From Fluviispira sanaruensis (GTDB lineage: Bacteria; Bdellovibrionota_B; Oligoflexia; Silvanigrellales; Silvanigrellaceae): a DNA stretch of 64,000 nt. Shown one piece after another: positions 1 to 8,352 of the stretch. The notes under the pieces are model-generated. The model worked only from the letters and a program-made list of their open reading frames with translations, made no database searches and was not told where the DNA came from. Position 1 is the first letter of the stretch, and the number at the start of each line of letters is the position of its first letter. Location: contig NZ_AP019368.1 of the NCBI RefSeq assembly GCF_004295685.1, forward strand, positions 2,298,364 through 2,362,363, in the 5' to 3' direction. A program made the translations under genes and the position numbers.

Positions 1-639
1 AAAAACGACGAAGAAAAAGCAGGATATATTATTGGCCATCAGTTTTCATCCAGTATCAATGGATCGGATTTCAAAATTGACAAAAAGGCTTTGCTCAAAG
101 CTTTTGAAGAAGGCCTAAATGGCAAAAAGTCTGAATTGAGTGAAAAAGAATCCCAAGAATTCATGCAAAAATATTTAACTGAACAACAAAAACTGATTGG
201 TGATAAAAACCAAAAAGCAGGCGAAGATTTCTTAAATAAGAATAAGAAAGAAAAAGGTATTGTCACACTCCCAAGCGGTCTACAATACAAGATTGTTTCC
301 GAAGGAAAAGGTGGAAAGCCAAAATTAACAGACACTGTGACTGTTAATTACGAAGGAACCTTAATCAATGGTAAGGTTTTTGATAGCTCCTATGAACGTG
401 GTCAGCCTGCAACATTCCCAGTCAACGGCGTTATAAAAGGCTGGACAGAAGCTCTCCAACTTATGCCAGAAGGCTCCACTTGGATGCTCTATATTCCAGC
501 TTCTCTTGCATATGGCGCACAATCTCCATCTCCAAATATTGGGCCAAACTCTACACTTGTTTTCAAAGTGAATCTCGTTTCTATAGCTAAACCTGCAGCA
601 CAGGCGCCAGCAAAAGAAAATGAAAATGTAAAAAAATAA
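1..639 (+). CDS. FKBP-type peptidyl-prolyl cis-trans isomerase (5' end missing)
   Basis: The reading frame is open from base 1, so the true start lies outside the window. The first part (YIIGHQFSSSIN, then a helical segment with LLKAFEEGLNGKKSELSE) matches the N-terminal dimerisation domain of the FkpA/Mip group. The C-terminal part is an FKBP domain: TVTVNYEGTLINGKVFDSS, then GVIKGWTEALQLMPEGSTWMLYIPASLAYG and a closing TLVFKVNLVSI strand. These proteins catalyse prolyl isomerisation and act as folding chaperones, usually in the periplasm or outer membrane. The last residues are Ala/Pro/Lys-rich and probably disordered. A strong hairpin terminator follows directly. Confidence 0.93.
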   Translation, partial: KNDEEKAGYIIGHQFSSSINGSDFKIDKKALLKAFEEGLNGKKSELSEKESQEFMQKYLTEQQKLIGDKNQKAGEDFLNKNKKEKGIVTLPSGLQYKIVSEGKGGKPKLTDTVTVNYEGTLINGKVFDSSYERGQPATFPVNGVIKGWTEALQLMPEGSTWMLYIPASLAYGAQSPSPNIGPNSTLVFKVNLVSIAKPAAQAPAKENENVKK

Positions 640-656
640 ATTAATATTTAATTATT

Positions 657-691
657 TTAAAAGGCATCCTGTTTAGGATGCCTTTTTTTAT
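657..691. terminator. Intrinsic terminator after the FKBP gene
   Basis: A 10-bp perfect stem (AAGGCATCCT / AGGATGCCTT) with a GTTT loop is followed by a run of T on the plus strand and preceded by AAAA. It ends the FKBP gene. Because it also has T residues on the other strand, it can serve the convergent minus-strand gene ending at 717. Confidence 0.9.
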
Positions 692-716
692 AAACATAGA
701 TAAAATGAAACTTATT

Positions 717-2270
717 TTATAAATATAAATTGTTTTGCCGTGAATCTGAAATGAATTTAAAATCATTTCCGTAAGTATCATGTCCATCCAATGTTAACTT
801 AAAGTAGACATCTGCGGAAACATGTGTGCAGCCATTACAATAACTTTGCGTAACCAATGCCAGGTCATTTTTCTGGAAAGAAGCTAAGCTAAAGTATGAA
901 CCATCTAAATTAATGCTATCTATAAGATTTGGTTTGTGTTTTAAGGAAATAAGATCGAGAACTTGAAATTTTCTACCGTATTTAAAGTTATAATTAATTC
1001 CTACATCATAGTTTTGGTTAGAGTTGTATTTCATACTTGGAGAATTATCATAAAACCCACGCACTAGATTAAAACTCTCACGATTGAACTTAAGTGGTTT
1101 TAGCCCTGTTGTATAATGCTCTCCAAATGTTGTATCTGTCATGGAAAAGCTGCTCAAACGATAGTGATAAAGATTTGGATAAACTTCAACTTTTGGAGAA
1201 ACACGAACTACAGAGCGAGTCGATGCTGTGAATCCAAAACCAGTACTTTTTTCTTGCACGAGATGAAATAGATTTTCAGTTGGATAAATTATTTTATCTA
1301 AACTTTGGATTGTTAAATATCCATTGTCACTTGTCTGTATCGTTTTTATTTCACCCAATTTATTAATGTATTCAATTTTCCCACCTATGATAATGTTTTC
1401 ACCTCCATTACTCGAAGTAAAAAACAATTTGTGATAATTATAGGAATCATTTGTAGGAGAATTCATACAACGGGAAAATTTATTTTTCATTTGGGAGACA
1501 CTATATGTACTGCTATTATTTTCTTGCTCAATAAATAGATTTGTATTTCCTCTTCGAACAAAAACTTGTATGGCATCATAGACTTCCTTTTCATCTACTG
1601 TGATTTTTTTGTAGTTTTTGTCCGTGATGGAAAGGCTTGGAAAAAGAGGTATATTATGTTTACCATTTGCATACATTCTTTTTTCAGAACAAATAGTTCC
1701 CATATTTAGAGATGCATAAACTTCATCATACATGGATAAATCGAGCACATTTTTTGGAATGGTTTGGAATTTTATTTGATCTAATTTTATCAATTTTGAA
1801 TCATTTCCATTATAATACGCTATTTTTATTTCATCTGACCCTTTTTGGTCATGACGTTGTGGGGAAAAAATAATTTTATACACGCAACTCTGGGAAGGAG
1901 AGAGCTCTTTATCACAAGAATTATTTAATATTTGTAAAGGATAAGTCAATGGCAGAGGTTCCACCCGAATATAATCGGAGGGACTTGTGTTGGTAATTGT
2001 TACTATCGCTTCACTTTTATCTCCTAAATGAGCATTTAGCTTCTGCGTAGAAATTAGATATGCTAAATTTGAAAGTCTGAGTAATTTATTTCTATTTTCT
2101 TTTTTTTCAGATTTTAAATCACTCGTTGTTTGAAAATTTTTTCTTGCATTTGCTAGTTTAGGTGCAAGGCTTTCAATCGGTGAAATGACATCCGCAGAGA
2201 TTTGTACAGAATAAAAAATAGAAGAGATGATCATTAACTTTGGAAACAATTTTTGTCTAATGCTTACCAT
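717..2270 (-). CDS. Exported protein of unknown function with an Ig-like N-terminal domain
   Basis: 517 residues. A probable Sec signal peptide covers the first 26 or so residues (hydrophobic LMIISSIFYSVQIS, then A-D). Residues about 75-160 contain a segment with the pattern of immunoglobulin-like ASPM/SPD-2/hydin or choice-of-anchor domains (AIVTITNTSPSDYI, SPSQSCVYKIIFSP). The remainder is beta-rich, with Tyr, Asn and Ser abundant, and has a CNGC motif near the C-terminus. I do not recognise the family. It shares the bidirectional terminator with the FKBP gene. An outer-membrane or extracellular role is only an inference from the signal peptide and composition. Confidence 0.7.
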   Translation of the reverse strand: MVSIRQKLFPKLMIISSIFYSVQISADVISPIESLAPKLANARKNFQTTSDLKSEKKENRNKLLRLSNLAYLISTQKLNAHLGDKSEAIVTITNTSPSDYIRVEPLPLTYPLQILNNSCDKELSPSQSCVYKIIFSPQRHDQKGSDEIKIAYYNGNDSKLIKLDQIKFQTIPKNVLDLSMYDEVYASLNMGTICSEKRMYANGKHNIPLFPSLSITDKNYKKITVDEKEVYDAIQVFVRRGNTNLFIEQENNSSTYSVSQMKNKFSRCMNSPTNDSYNYHKLFFTSSNGGENIIIGGKIEYINKLGEIKTIQTSDNGYLTIQSLDKIIYPTENLFHLVQEKSTGFGFTASTRSVVRVSPKVEVYPNLYHYRLSSFSMTDTTFGEHYTTGLKPLKFNRESFNLVRGFYDNSPSMKYNSNQNYDVGINYNFKYGRKFQVLDLISLKHKPNLIDSINLDGSYFSLASFQKNDLALVTQSYCNGCTHVSADVYFKLTLDGHDTYGNDFKFISDSRQNNLYL

Positions 2271-2816
2271 ATATATATCCTTATTATATAATTGAACGAC
2301 TTATATAAAATTTCAAAATTATTTCTATTTTTAAAAAGTTAACAGTTTTCCATATCCATCTCTCCTTTTTTACAAATTAAACTCATCTTATTAATTTCTT
2401 AATATGCACATCCTTTTCTAAGAATAAATATTCTAAATATTAATTTGGTTTCAATTGTTTACATATACTAACTCTTACATTACCATTTATATATTATAAA
2501 ATAATTTTTCAAAATACAATTATAAATTTCAATAATTTTTAAAAATTTAATAATTATTTTTCAAAATAATCTCATACCCAATAAATACATTATCTTATAA
2601 TAGAATTTACTCACCAATTACCCCAGACAAAACGAATTGCAAAATTTCTTTGAAAATCATATAGTCTGACGAAGATTTTAAATTGTTAACCAAACAGGAG
2701 CTAGTTTATATCTTTCGACAAGATTGTCAAAATAATATCAAAGAAAAGAGCTTAAAAATGTTTCATAAAACTTCTATAAGAATTATTTAAATTTTATTAC
2801 AAGAAAGGAGAGATTT
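2271..2816. other. AT-rich divergent intergenic region
   Basis: 546 bases between two divergently oriented exported-protein genes. It is very AT-rich, with many short A/T tracts. I see no RNA gene and no convincing long repeat. Promoters for both flanking genes must lie here, but I cannot place them confidently. The plus-strand gene at 2817 has a strong AAAGGAG ribosome binding site at its end. Confidence 0.5.
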
Positions 2817-3179
2817 ATGATAAAGATATTTAATAATTTCATATCTATAATTTGTGCAGCTATGACATCTCTAAGTGCTTCGGCCGAGTTGAGCACATTG
2901 CAAACGATCAAGATTTCAGCTCTGCATCCACAAAATTGGGGCTATATCTCTTCGAGTATTAAAATCAATGACAAAAATTGGATTCCATTTAATGAAGAGA
3001 TCACGCTCCCTATTTCTATTGGCAATAAAATTGATCTGAATGTTTATGCTATGAATTCGAAATCAGATTTGGACTCGAGCTGTTTAAAAATAGAGATTAA
3101 GGAACAAAAAAAAATTCATTTGTTTTTTGAATTAAAACAGGATTGGAAAATTCATTGTTTCTTTGGTTACATAAAATAG
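2817..3179 (+). CDS. Small secreted protein, unknown function
   Basis: 120 residues with a signal peptide (MIKIFNNFISIICAAMTSLSASAE; likely cleavage after ASA). The start is supported by AAGAAAGGAGAG eight bases upstream. The mature part is about 97 residues with a predicted beta-strand pattern and two Cys (SCLKIEI, KIHCFFGY), which could form a disulphide. No family recognised. Its last 13 bases overlap the 3' end of leuB on the opposite strand. Confidence 0.65.
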   Translation: MIKIFNNFISIICAAMTSLSASAELSTLQTIKISALHPQNWGYISSSIKINDKNWIPFNEEITLPISIGNKIDLNVYAMNSKSDLDSSCLKIEIKEQKKIHLFFELKQDWKIHCFFGYIK

Positions 3180-4246
3180 AGAATTTGTTGAGTCATTTGC
3201 TCTGTTGTCACTGCTTTTTCTTTGTCAATGCATATATCCGATGTGCGATAACCAGCTTGCAGAGTTTTTTGTATTGCATTTTCTATACACTGAGCTTCCT
3301 CGACCAATTCAAAAGAATGCCTTAAGAGCATAGCGAGCGACATGATCTGCGCAATTGGATTTGCAATATTTTTGCTTGCAATGTCGGGAGCCGAACCACC
3401 CGAAGGTTCGTACAGAGCAAATCCATTTTCATTAAAACTTGCTGATGGCATAAGCCCTAAACTTCCAGGAAAGGCTGCTGCAGCATCGGAGAGAATATCA
3501 CCGAATAAATTAGTTGTTACAATAACATCAAACTGCGATGGATTGATAAAAAATTGCATCGCACAATTGTCAACCAACATATGTTCTAAAGTAACAGTTG
3601 GATATTGTTTACCGACTTCAGCTACGACCTCTCGCCACAATTTTGAAGTATCCAAAACATTTGCCTTATCAACCGATGTCACTTTACGGTTGCGCCCAAG
3701 CGCAATTTTAAAACTCTGATGAGCAACCGTTTCTATTTGCTTTTCATTGTATTCGCAGAGGTCCGACGCTTTTCTCAATTGATTTTCAATAAAAGTTCTA
3801 TGCTCACCAAAATAAACATCTCCTAAAAGCTCTCGTACAATAACGATATCAATTCCATTTTTTATAATACTATCTTTCAATGGGCAGATATCTTTTAATT
3901 CAGGGTAAACTTTTGCTGGGCGAATGTTAGAACTAAACTGAAATTCCTTTCGTAAAGAAAGAATAGAATTTTTTTCACAATCTTTCCATTTAGCAAGATG
4001 AGATTCACTAATAGGACCACCGACTGATCCAAACAAAATTGCATCTGCCTTTTGGCAGACGAACTTTGTTGACTCAGGGAAATGACTGCCAAATTTTTCA
4101 TAAGCAGCACCCCCAACGTGAGCAAAATTAATTTCAAACTGGTGGTTAAATTTTTTTTCAATACAACGCAACACTTGAATTGCTTGTTCCATTACTTCTG
4201 GTCCAATCCCGTCACCGGGTAATACTGCGATTTTTTTATTCATCAT
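3167..4246 (-). CDS. leuB: 3-isopropylmalate dehydrogenase
   Basis: 359 residues, normal for the family. LeuB oxidises and decarboxylates 3-isopropylmalate with NAD+ to 2-oxoisocaproate in leucine synthesis. Visible motifs are the N-terminal KIAVLPGDGIGPEV, the substrate-binding arginine region SLRKEFQFSSNIRPAKVY, the RELLGDVYFGEHR loop, and the metal/NAD segment NLFGDILSDAAAAFPGSLGLMPSAS followed by EPSGGSAPDIASKNIANP. It is the last gene of the leu operon. Its ATG overlaps the leuD stop by four bases (ATGA), so translational coupling is likely. Its 3' end runs 13 bases into the small secreted gene on the plus strand. Confidence 0.97.
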   Translation of the reverse strand: MMNKKIAVLPGDGIGPEVMEQAIQVLRCIEKKFNHQFEINFAHVGGAAYEKFGSHFPESTKFVCQKADAILFGSVGGPISESHLAKWKDCEKNSILSLRKEFQFSSNIRPAKVYPELKDICPLKDSIIKNGIDIVIVRELLGDVYFGEHRTFIENQLRKASDLCEYNEKQIETVAHQSFKIALGRNRKVTSVDKANVLDTSKLWREVVAEVGKQYPTVTLEHMLVDNCAMQFFINPSQFDVIVTTNLFGDILSDAAAAFPGSLGLMPSASFNENGFALYEPSGGSAPDIASKNIANPIAQIMSLAMLLRHSFELVEEAQCIENAIQKTLQAGYRTSDICIDKEKAVTTEQMTQQILYFM

Positions 4247-4848
4247 ATTGTCCTGTTTAATTTTGGAATAATATTATTTTGCATTTGTTCATGCTTAAAT
4301 TTTATAATTTTTTCTTTAAAAGAAAGAAGATAATCAATTTCATCAAATCCATTAATGAAACAAGATTTTTGGAAATCATCCATTTTAAAATTATAAATAT
4401 CACCGCACTTCGATTCAATTTTTGTGCTATGTAAATCAATTTTTAATATATATTCACTTTGCTTCGATTTTTCTATAATTTTATATATTTCACTTTCCGG
4501 AAGCTGGATAAGAATAAGACGGTTTTTTAAACTATTTCCCGCAAAAATATCGGCAAAAGAATGCGCAATTATAACCTGAATGCCATATTCTTTTAAAGCC
4601 CAAACTGCATGTTCTCTTGAAGAGCCACAGCCGAAGTTATTTTTCGTCACTAAAATCTTTGCATCTTTGTATTTTGCATTATTAAAGATAAAATCTGGAG
4701 AATTCTCACGCAACCTTTTAAAAAGATTTTCGCCGTAGCCTTTGCGAGTCACTGAAGTTAAATATTGTGCAGGAATGATAAGATCGGTATCTACATCACT
4801 CATCTCAAGTGGAATGCATTTTCCTGTTATTGATGCTTTACTTTCCAT
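4243..4848 (-). CDS. leuD: 3-isopropylmalate dehydratase small subunit
   Basis: 201 residues. This is the swivelling subunit of isopropylmalate isomerase and works with LeuC to convert 2- to 3-isopropylmalate. Diagnostic segments are DVDTDLIIPAQYLT near the N-terminus and NNFGCGSSREHAVWALKEYG in the middle, followed by ADIFAGNSLKNRLI. It sits directly after leuC with a 16-base gap and overlaps leuB by four bases. Confidence 0.96.
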   Translation of the reverse strand: MESKASITGKCIPLEMSDVDTDLIIPAQYLTSVTRKGYGENLFKRLRENSPDFIFNNAKYKDAKILVTKNNFGCGSSREHAVWALKEYGIQVIIAHSFADIFAGNSLKNRLILIQLPESEIYKIIEKSKQSEYILKIDLHSTKIESKCGDIYNFKMDDFQKSCFINGFDEIDYLLSFKEKIIKFKHEQMQNNIIPKLNRTI

Positions 4849-4864
4849 ATTTAAAACCTTTTAC

Positions 4865-6262
4865 TTAAAAATATTTTTTTGGTGAACTGATTTTTCCTTC
4901 AATCGCACTTGCTATAACAGTTGCTGGAGAGGCTAAATGTGTAAAACTTCCAGTTCCCTGTCGTCCCACAAAATTTCTATTTGTAGAACTTATACATCTT
5001 TTCCCTGCTGGTACTTTATCATCGTTCATTCCTAAACATAATGAACATCCAGGCATACGAAAATCAGCACCCGCATCTATGAATATTTTATCAAGACCCT
5101 CTTTTTTTGCCTGTTGCATCACACCTTCAGAGCCAGGTACGATAAACAACGTAACTGATGGATGAACTTTTTTATTTTGAATTATTTTCGCACATATTCT
5201 TAGATCTTCTATTCGACCATTTGTACATGATCCTATAAATGCCCAATCAATTGGAATATCTCCCATTTTCATACCACCTTTAAGATTCATATAATCTAAG
5301 GCTTTTTCATACATTATTTTTTCATTTTGCGATATTTCAGTTTGTTCAGGTATTTCTTTGGAAATTTCTATAGCCTGGGCAGGATTTGTGCCCCATGTTA
5401 CCATAGGTTCCATTTCTTGAATATTAACAATAACTTCTGTATCGTATTCGCAGTTTTCATCACTCTTAAATGAATTCCAATAATTTACTAAATTCTCCCA
5501 ATGGTCTTCAGATGGAGCGAATGGTCTTTGTAATAAATACTGATACGTGGTAGTATCTGGTGATATAAGACCTGCTTTTGCTCCACATTCAATACTCATG
5601 TTGCAAATAGTCATACGCTCTTCCATGCTCATTTCTTGTATAACTTTACCTGTATATTCAATAATAAAACCAGTTCCGCCACCGATACCAATTTGAGCGA
5701 TCAGCTTCATAATAAGATCTTTTGCAAAAACGCCTTTTTGCATTTTCCCACAGAATTCTACCTTCATAACTTTTGGTTTATTTAATAATAAGCAGCCAGA
5801 AGCTAAAACATGCGATAATTCTGAGGTACCTACTCCAAATGCTAAAGTACCAAAAGCACCATGTGTTGCTGTGTGAGAGTCACCACAAATAAGAGTCATT
5901 CCAGGCTGAGTGATTCCAAGCTCTGGTCCAATGACATGAACAATTCCTTGATATCCACTCTCAAAATCATAAAATGGAATTGCATTGTTTTTGGCATTTT
6001 GTCTTAATAACTCAACCTGATTTTTTGCCGCAGAATCATAGATTTCTGTTCTATTTTTTCGGGTCGGAATACTATGATCAATTGTGGCTATGCATTGATG
6101 CGGAAACATGATTTCAATATTACGTTCTTTGAGGGTCTGGAACGCCTGTGCAGATGTAACTTCATGTAAAAAAGCAAAATCAATTGCACAAACTGAAGAT
6201 TGCCCAGGAGTTTCATTGATCAAATGCGCATCCCAAATTTTTTCAACTATATTTTTATTCAT
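4865..6262 (-). CDS. leuC: 3-isopropylmalate dehydratase large subunit
   Basis: 465 residues, typical of bacterial LeuC. It is an aconitase-family [4Fe-4S] enzyme subunit. The cluster ligands are visible in GSCTNGR (residues about 347-353) and GCSLCLGMN (about 406-414). VCGDSHTATHGAFGTLAFGVGTSE is the conserved substrate/cluster region. It lies between leuA (10-base gap) and leuD in the same transcription unit. Confidence 0.97.
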   Translation of the reverse strand: MNKNIVEKIWDAHLINETPGQSSVCAIDFAFLHEVTSAQAFQTLKERNIEIMFPHQCIATIDHSIPTRKNRTEIYDSAAKNQVELLRQNAKNNAIPFYDFESGYQGIVHVIGPELGITQPGMTLICGDSHTATHGAFGTLAFGVGTSELSHVLASGCLLLNKPKVMKVEFCGKMQKGVFAKDLIMKLIAQIGIGGGTGFIIEYTGKVIQEMSMEERMTICNMSIECGAKAGLISPDTTTYQYLLQRPFAPSEDHWENLVNYWNSFKSDENCEYDTEVIVNIQEMEPMVTWGTNPAQAIEISKEIPEQTEISQNEKIMYEKALDYMNLKGGMKMGDIPIDWAFIGSCTNGRIEDLRICAKIIQNKKVHPSVTLFIVPGSEGVMQQAKKEGLDKIFIDAGADFRMPGCSLCLGMNDDKVPAGKRCISSTNRNFVGRQGTGSFTHLASPATVIASAIEGKISSPKKYF

Positions 6263-6272
6263 CAGACGTTCC

Positions 6273-7862
6273 TCAATTTATTTTGACATAGGTTCTTTGA
6301 ATATACATATGATTTGCTGCATCAATCAATGATTTTAAAGCAGATATTTCGATATCAAAGTCTTCTCCGATTCCAGTGTAAGTTTTATTATCTTGATCTT
6401 CAATCATAGTTTTAGAGCGATTTATTGAATTCACACCTTTTTCAATTGACTGACTAAAGTATCTTCCAATTTTCATATCTGGAATAAACTTCACTATAGC
6501 ATTGTAAAGAGCTGTGTATACAGAACCATCTTTCGAGTTTGTGAATTGAAATTTTTTATTTTCGCCAAAAAAATCACCTTCAACTTCAATTGAATTATTA
6601 TTTTCATATTTTGCATAATTAAAATTATTAATCTTTATTGGTTTTCTATATTCAATATAGGTGCTTATTAACTCAGAATCGGTAATTCCTTTTCTTCTTT
6701 CTGAATGAAAATCTTTTATAAATTGTGCTATGCATGCCTTTTCCTCTTCTAGACAAATATATCCAAACTCTTCAATTATATCTTTGGCATGATTTCCACC
6801 ACTAAATGGGCCAAACAAAAATGAGATTTTCTTACCAATTTCGTTTGGGTCAAATGGCTGATATGATAAAGGATTTTTTATAATAGCGTTTGTATGTCCA
6901 CCGGAAGAGTGCTTTGCCGCATTTTCTCCAGTGATCGGCCAATGCGGTTGACGTTGTAGCATATTTATGCTGACAAAATCCGAAATAGCCTGCAAATGTT
7001 CAATCTTAACATTTGTATAATAACGCATTTTATTATTTTCGCATGCTCCGAATTTTTTAAGAAACATAATCGATTGCTCTAAAGAAACATTACCAGCTCT
7101 TTCGCCAATGCCGTTAAAACATCCCTCTATTTGTGTGGCAGGACCATAGATAACTGCGTTGATTGAGTTTTCGAGCGCTAACCCAAAATCATTGTGACAG
7201 TGAGCAGACCACGTTATTTTTTTATTTGGAAATTCTTTTTCAATAATTTTTGCATGATCATTCATTTTTTCTACAAAATATTCACGGCCCTGTAATTTAC
7301 ATGCTCCCCCAATTGTATCTGGACAGTTTATTATTGTAGCACCCGCTTCAATAGCAGCTCTGATTAAATCAGTTACAAAATTAAATTGTTCACCCATCCT
7401 AGAATAACCTTCTGGACTAAACTCGACTTCAACATCAGCTTGCGTGGCAATCTTAATATAATTATATACATCTTTTATTATTTGTGAAAAGTTTTTTCCA
7501 TAATCGCCCAAGGCAGACATCAATTGTGAATCGACTGGCACATATGTGTGTAGACGGGCTCTGCCATATTTAATTGCTGGTTCAAGTGAACGGACAGTAG
7601 TCACAATTTGATTTTCTCTCAGTTGACAAAGAGCAGCAATAATAGGACTCGATTTATTTTCTACAATTTCTTTTGCAACAGAATGTACGATCATATAATC
7701 TAATTTACTTGCGCTTGGAAAACCAACTTCAATAATATCAATATTTGCTTTAGCAGCCAATTTTGCATATTCAATATTATTTTCAAATGACATTCCTGCA
7801 CCTGGGCACTGTTGTCCATCTCTTAAGGTTGTATCAAATATTTTTATCTGACGTGCTTGCAT
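6273..7862 (-). CDS. leuA: 2-isopropylmalate synthase
   Basis: LeuA condenses acetyl-CoA with 2-oxoisovalerate, the committed step of leucine synthesis. The ATG at 7862 is preferred over an in-frame ATG at 7886 because GGAG lies seven bases before it and the catalytic barrel begins at once (IKIFDTTLRDGQQCPG). The product is 529 residues. The metal ligands are in HCHNDFGLALENS (about residue 222), followed by GCFNGIGERAGNVSLEQ. The C-terminal 130 residues form the LeuA regulatory domain, so leucine feedback inhibition is likely. First gene of leuA-leuC-leuD-leuB; no T-box or leucine-codon leader was seen upstream. Confidence 0.96.
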   Translation of the reverse strand: MQARQIKIFDTTLRDGQQCPGAGMSFENNIEYAKLAAKANIDIIEVGFPSASKLDYMIVHSVAKEIVENKSSPIIAALCQLRENQIVTTVRSLEPAIKYGRARLHTYVPVDSQLMSALGDYGKNFSQIIKDVYNYIKIATQADVEVEFSPEGYSRMGEQFNFVTDLIRAAIEAGATIINCPDTIGGACKLQGREYFVEKMNDHAKIIEKEFPNKKITWSAHCHNDFGLALENSINAVIYGPATQIEGCFNGIGERAGNVSLEQSIMFLKKFGACENNKMRYYTNVKIEHLQAISDFVSINMLQRQPHWPITGENAAKHSSGGHTNAIIKNPLSYQPFDPNEIGKKISFLFGPFSGGNHAKDIIEEFGYICLEEEKACIAQFIKDFHSERRKGITDSELISTYIEYRKPIKINNFNYAKYENNNSIEVEGDFFGENKKFQFTNSKDGSVYTALYNAIVKFIPDMKIGRYFSQSIEKGVNSINRSKTMIEDQDNKTYTGIGEDFDIEISALKSLIDAANHMYIQRTYVKIN

Positions 7863-7921
7863 AACAAACTCCATTCTGAATTTCATGTTAATTAATGCAT
7901 TTCTGTTAATTCATTCGAAAA

Positions 7922-7937
7922 ATTCTTAAGTAAGAAT
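7922..7937. promoter_or_regulatory. Palindrome before leuA
   Basis: ATTCTTA-AG-TAAGAAT is a perfect 7+7 bp inverted repeat 60-75 bases upstream of the leuA start and just downstream of a minus-strand TATAAT-like box. It could be an operator, but in DNA this AT-rich such palindromes also arise by chance. Confidence 0.3.
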
Positions 7938-8207
7938 ATATTTTATTTCATAACAAATATTATAATATTAAATTTTAAAAAAAGATTGTTTTAATTTAGT
8001 AGAGATAGATCTAGATAAGATAGAAGGAGCGTTGAGGATTTGTAATTTGGTTTGATTATAGCGAAACTATTATTTTTCTGTATGCCCTTCATTTTACATC
8101 CCTCATTATAATACACGAGATATTACTATCCGGTCAGTCATATGCATGTATCTATCATAAGTTTTTTTTTATGTAAAGATTTTCATTAAAAATTTATTTT
8201 TAATAAA

Positions 8208-8240
8208 TATTGACGATAAAAATTTTTTATATCGTCAATA
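8208..8240. promoter_or_regulatory. 11-bp perfect inverted repeat upstream of the SulP-carbonic anhydrase gene
   Basis: TATTGACGATA at 8208-8218 and TATCGTCAATA at 8230-8240 are separated by 11 A/T bases. No T-run follows on the plus strand, so it looks more like an operator than a terminator. The nearest plus-strand gene starts at 8353. Confidence 0.4.
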
Positions 8241-8352
8241 AAATATCACCTCTTTCTAATTTATGCCAATCAAGTTATAACGTGAAAATAAAGAATTTTA
8301 GAGGAATAAATTTTTTAGTCATTTAACTTAATATGAATGCTTTGGAGTTACA

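Larger units (their letters stand above)
7863..8352. other. Divergent regulatory region between leuA and the SulP-carbonic anhydrase gene
   Basis: 490 bases with no gene. A TATAAT-like element on the minus strand (7964-7959) could be the leu promoter -10 box; its -35 is weak. A 7+7 bp inverted repeat lies at 7922-7937, just inside the predicted leu transcript. An 11-bp perfect inverted repeat lies at 8208-8218 and 8230-8240, about 110 bases before the SulP gene. No RNA gene was recognised. Confidence 0.4.

Noticed and set aside
7863-8100. Possible leucine leader peptide or T-box before leuA
   Set aside because: No short frame with a run of leucine codons and no T-box core or specifier stem could be found.
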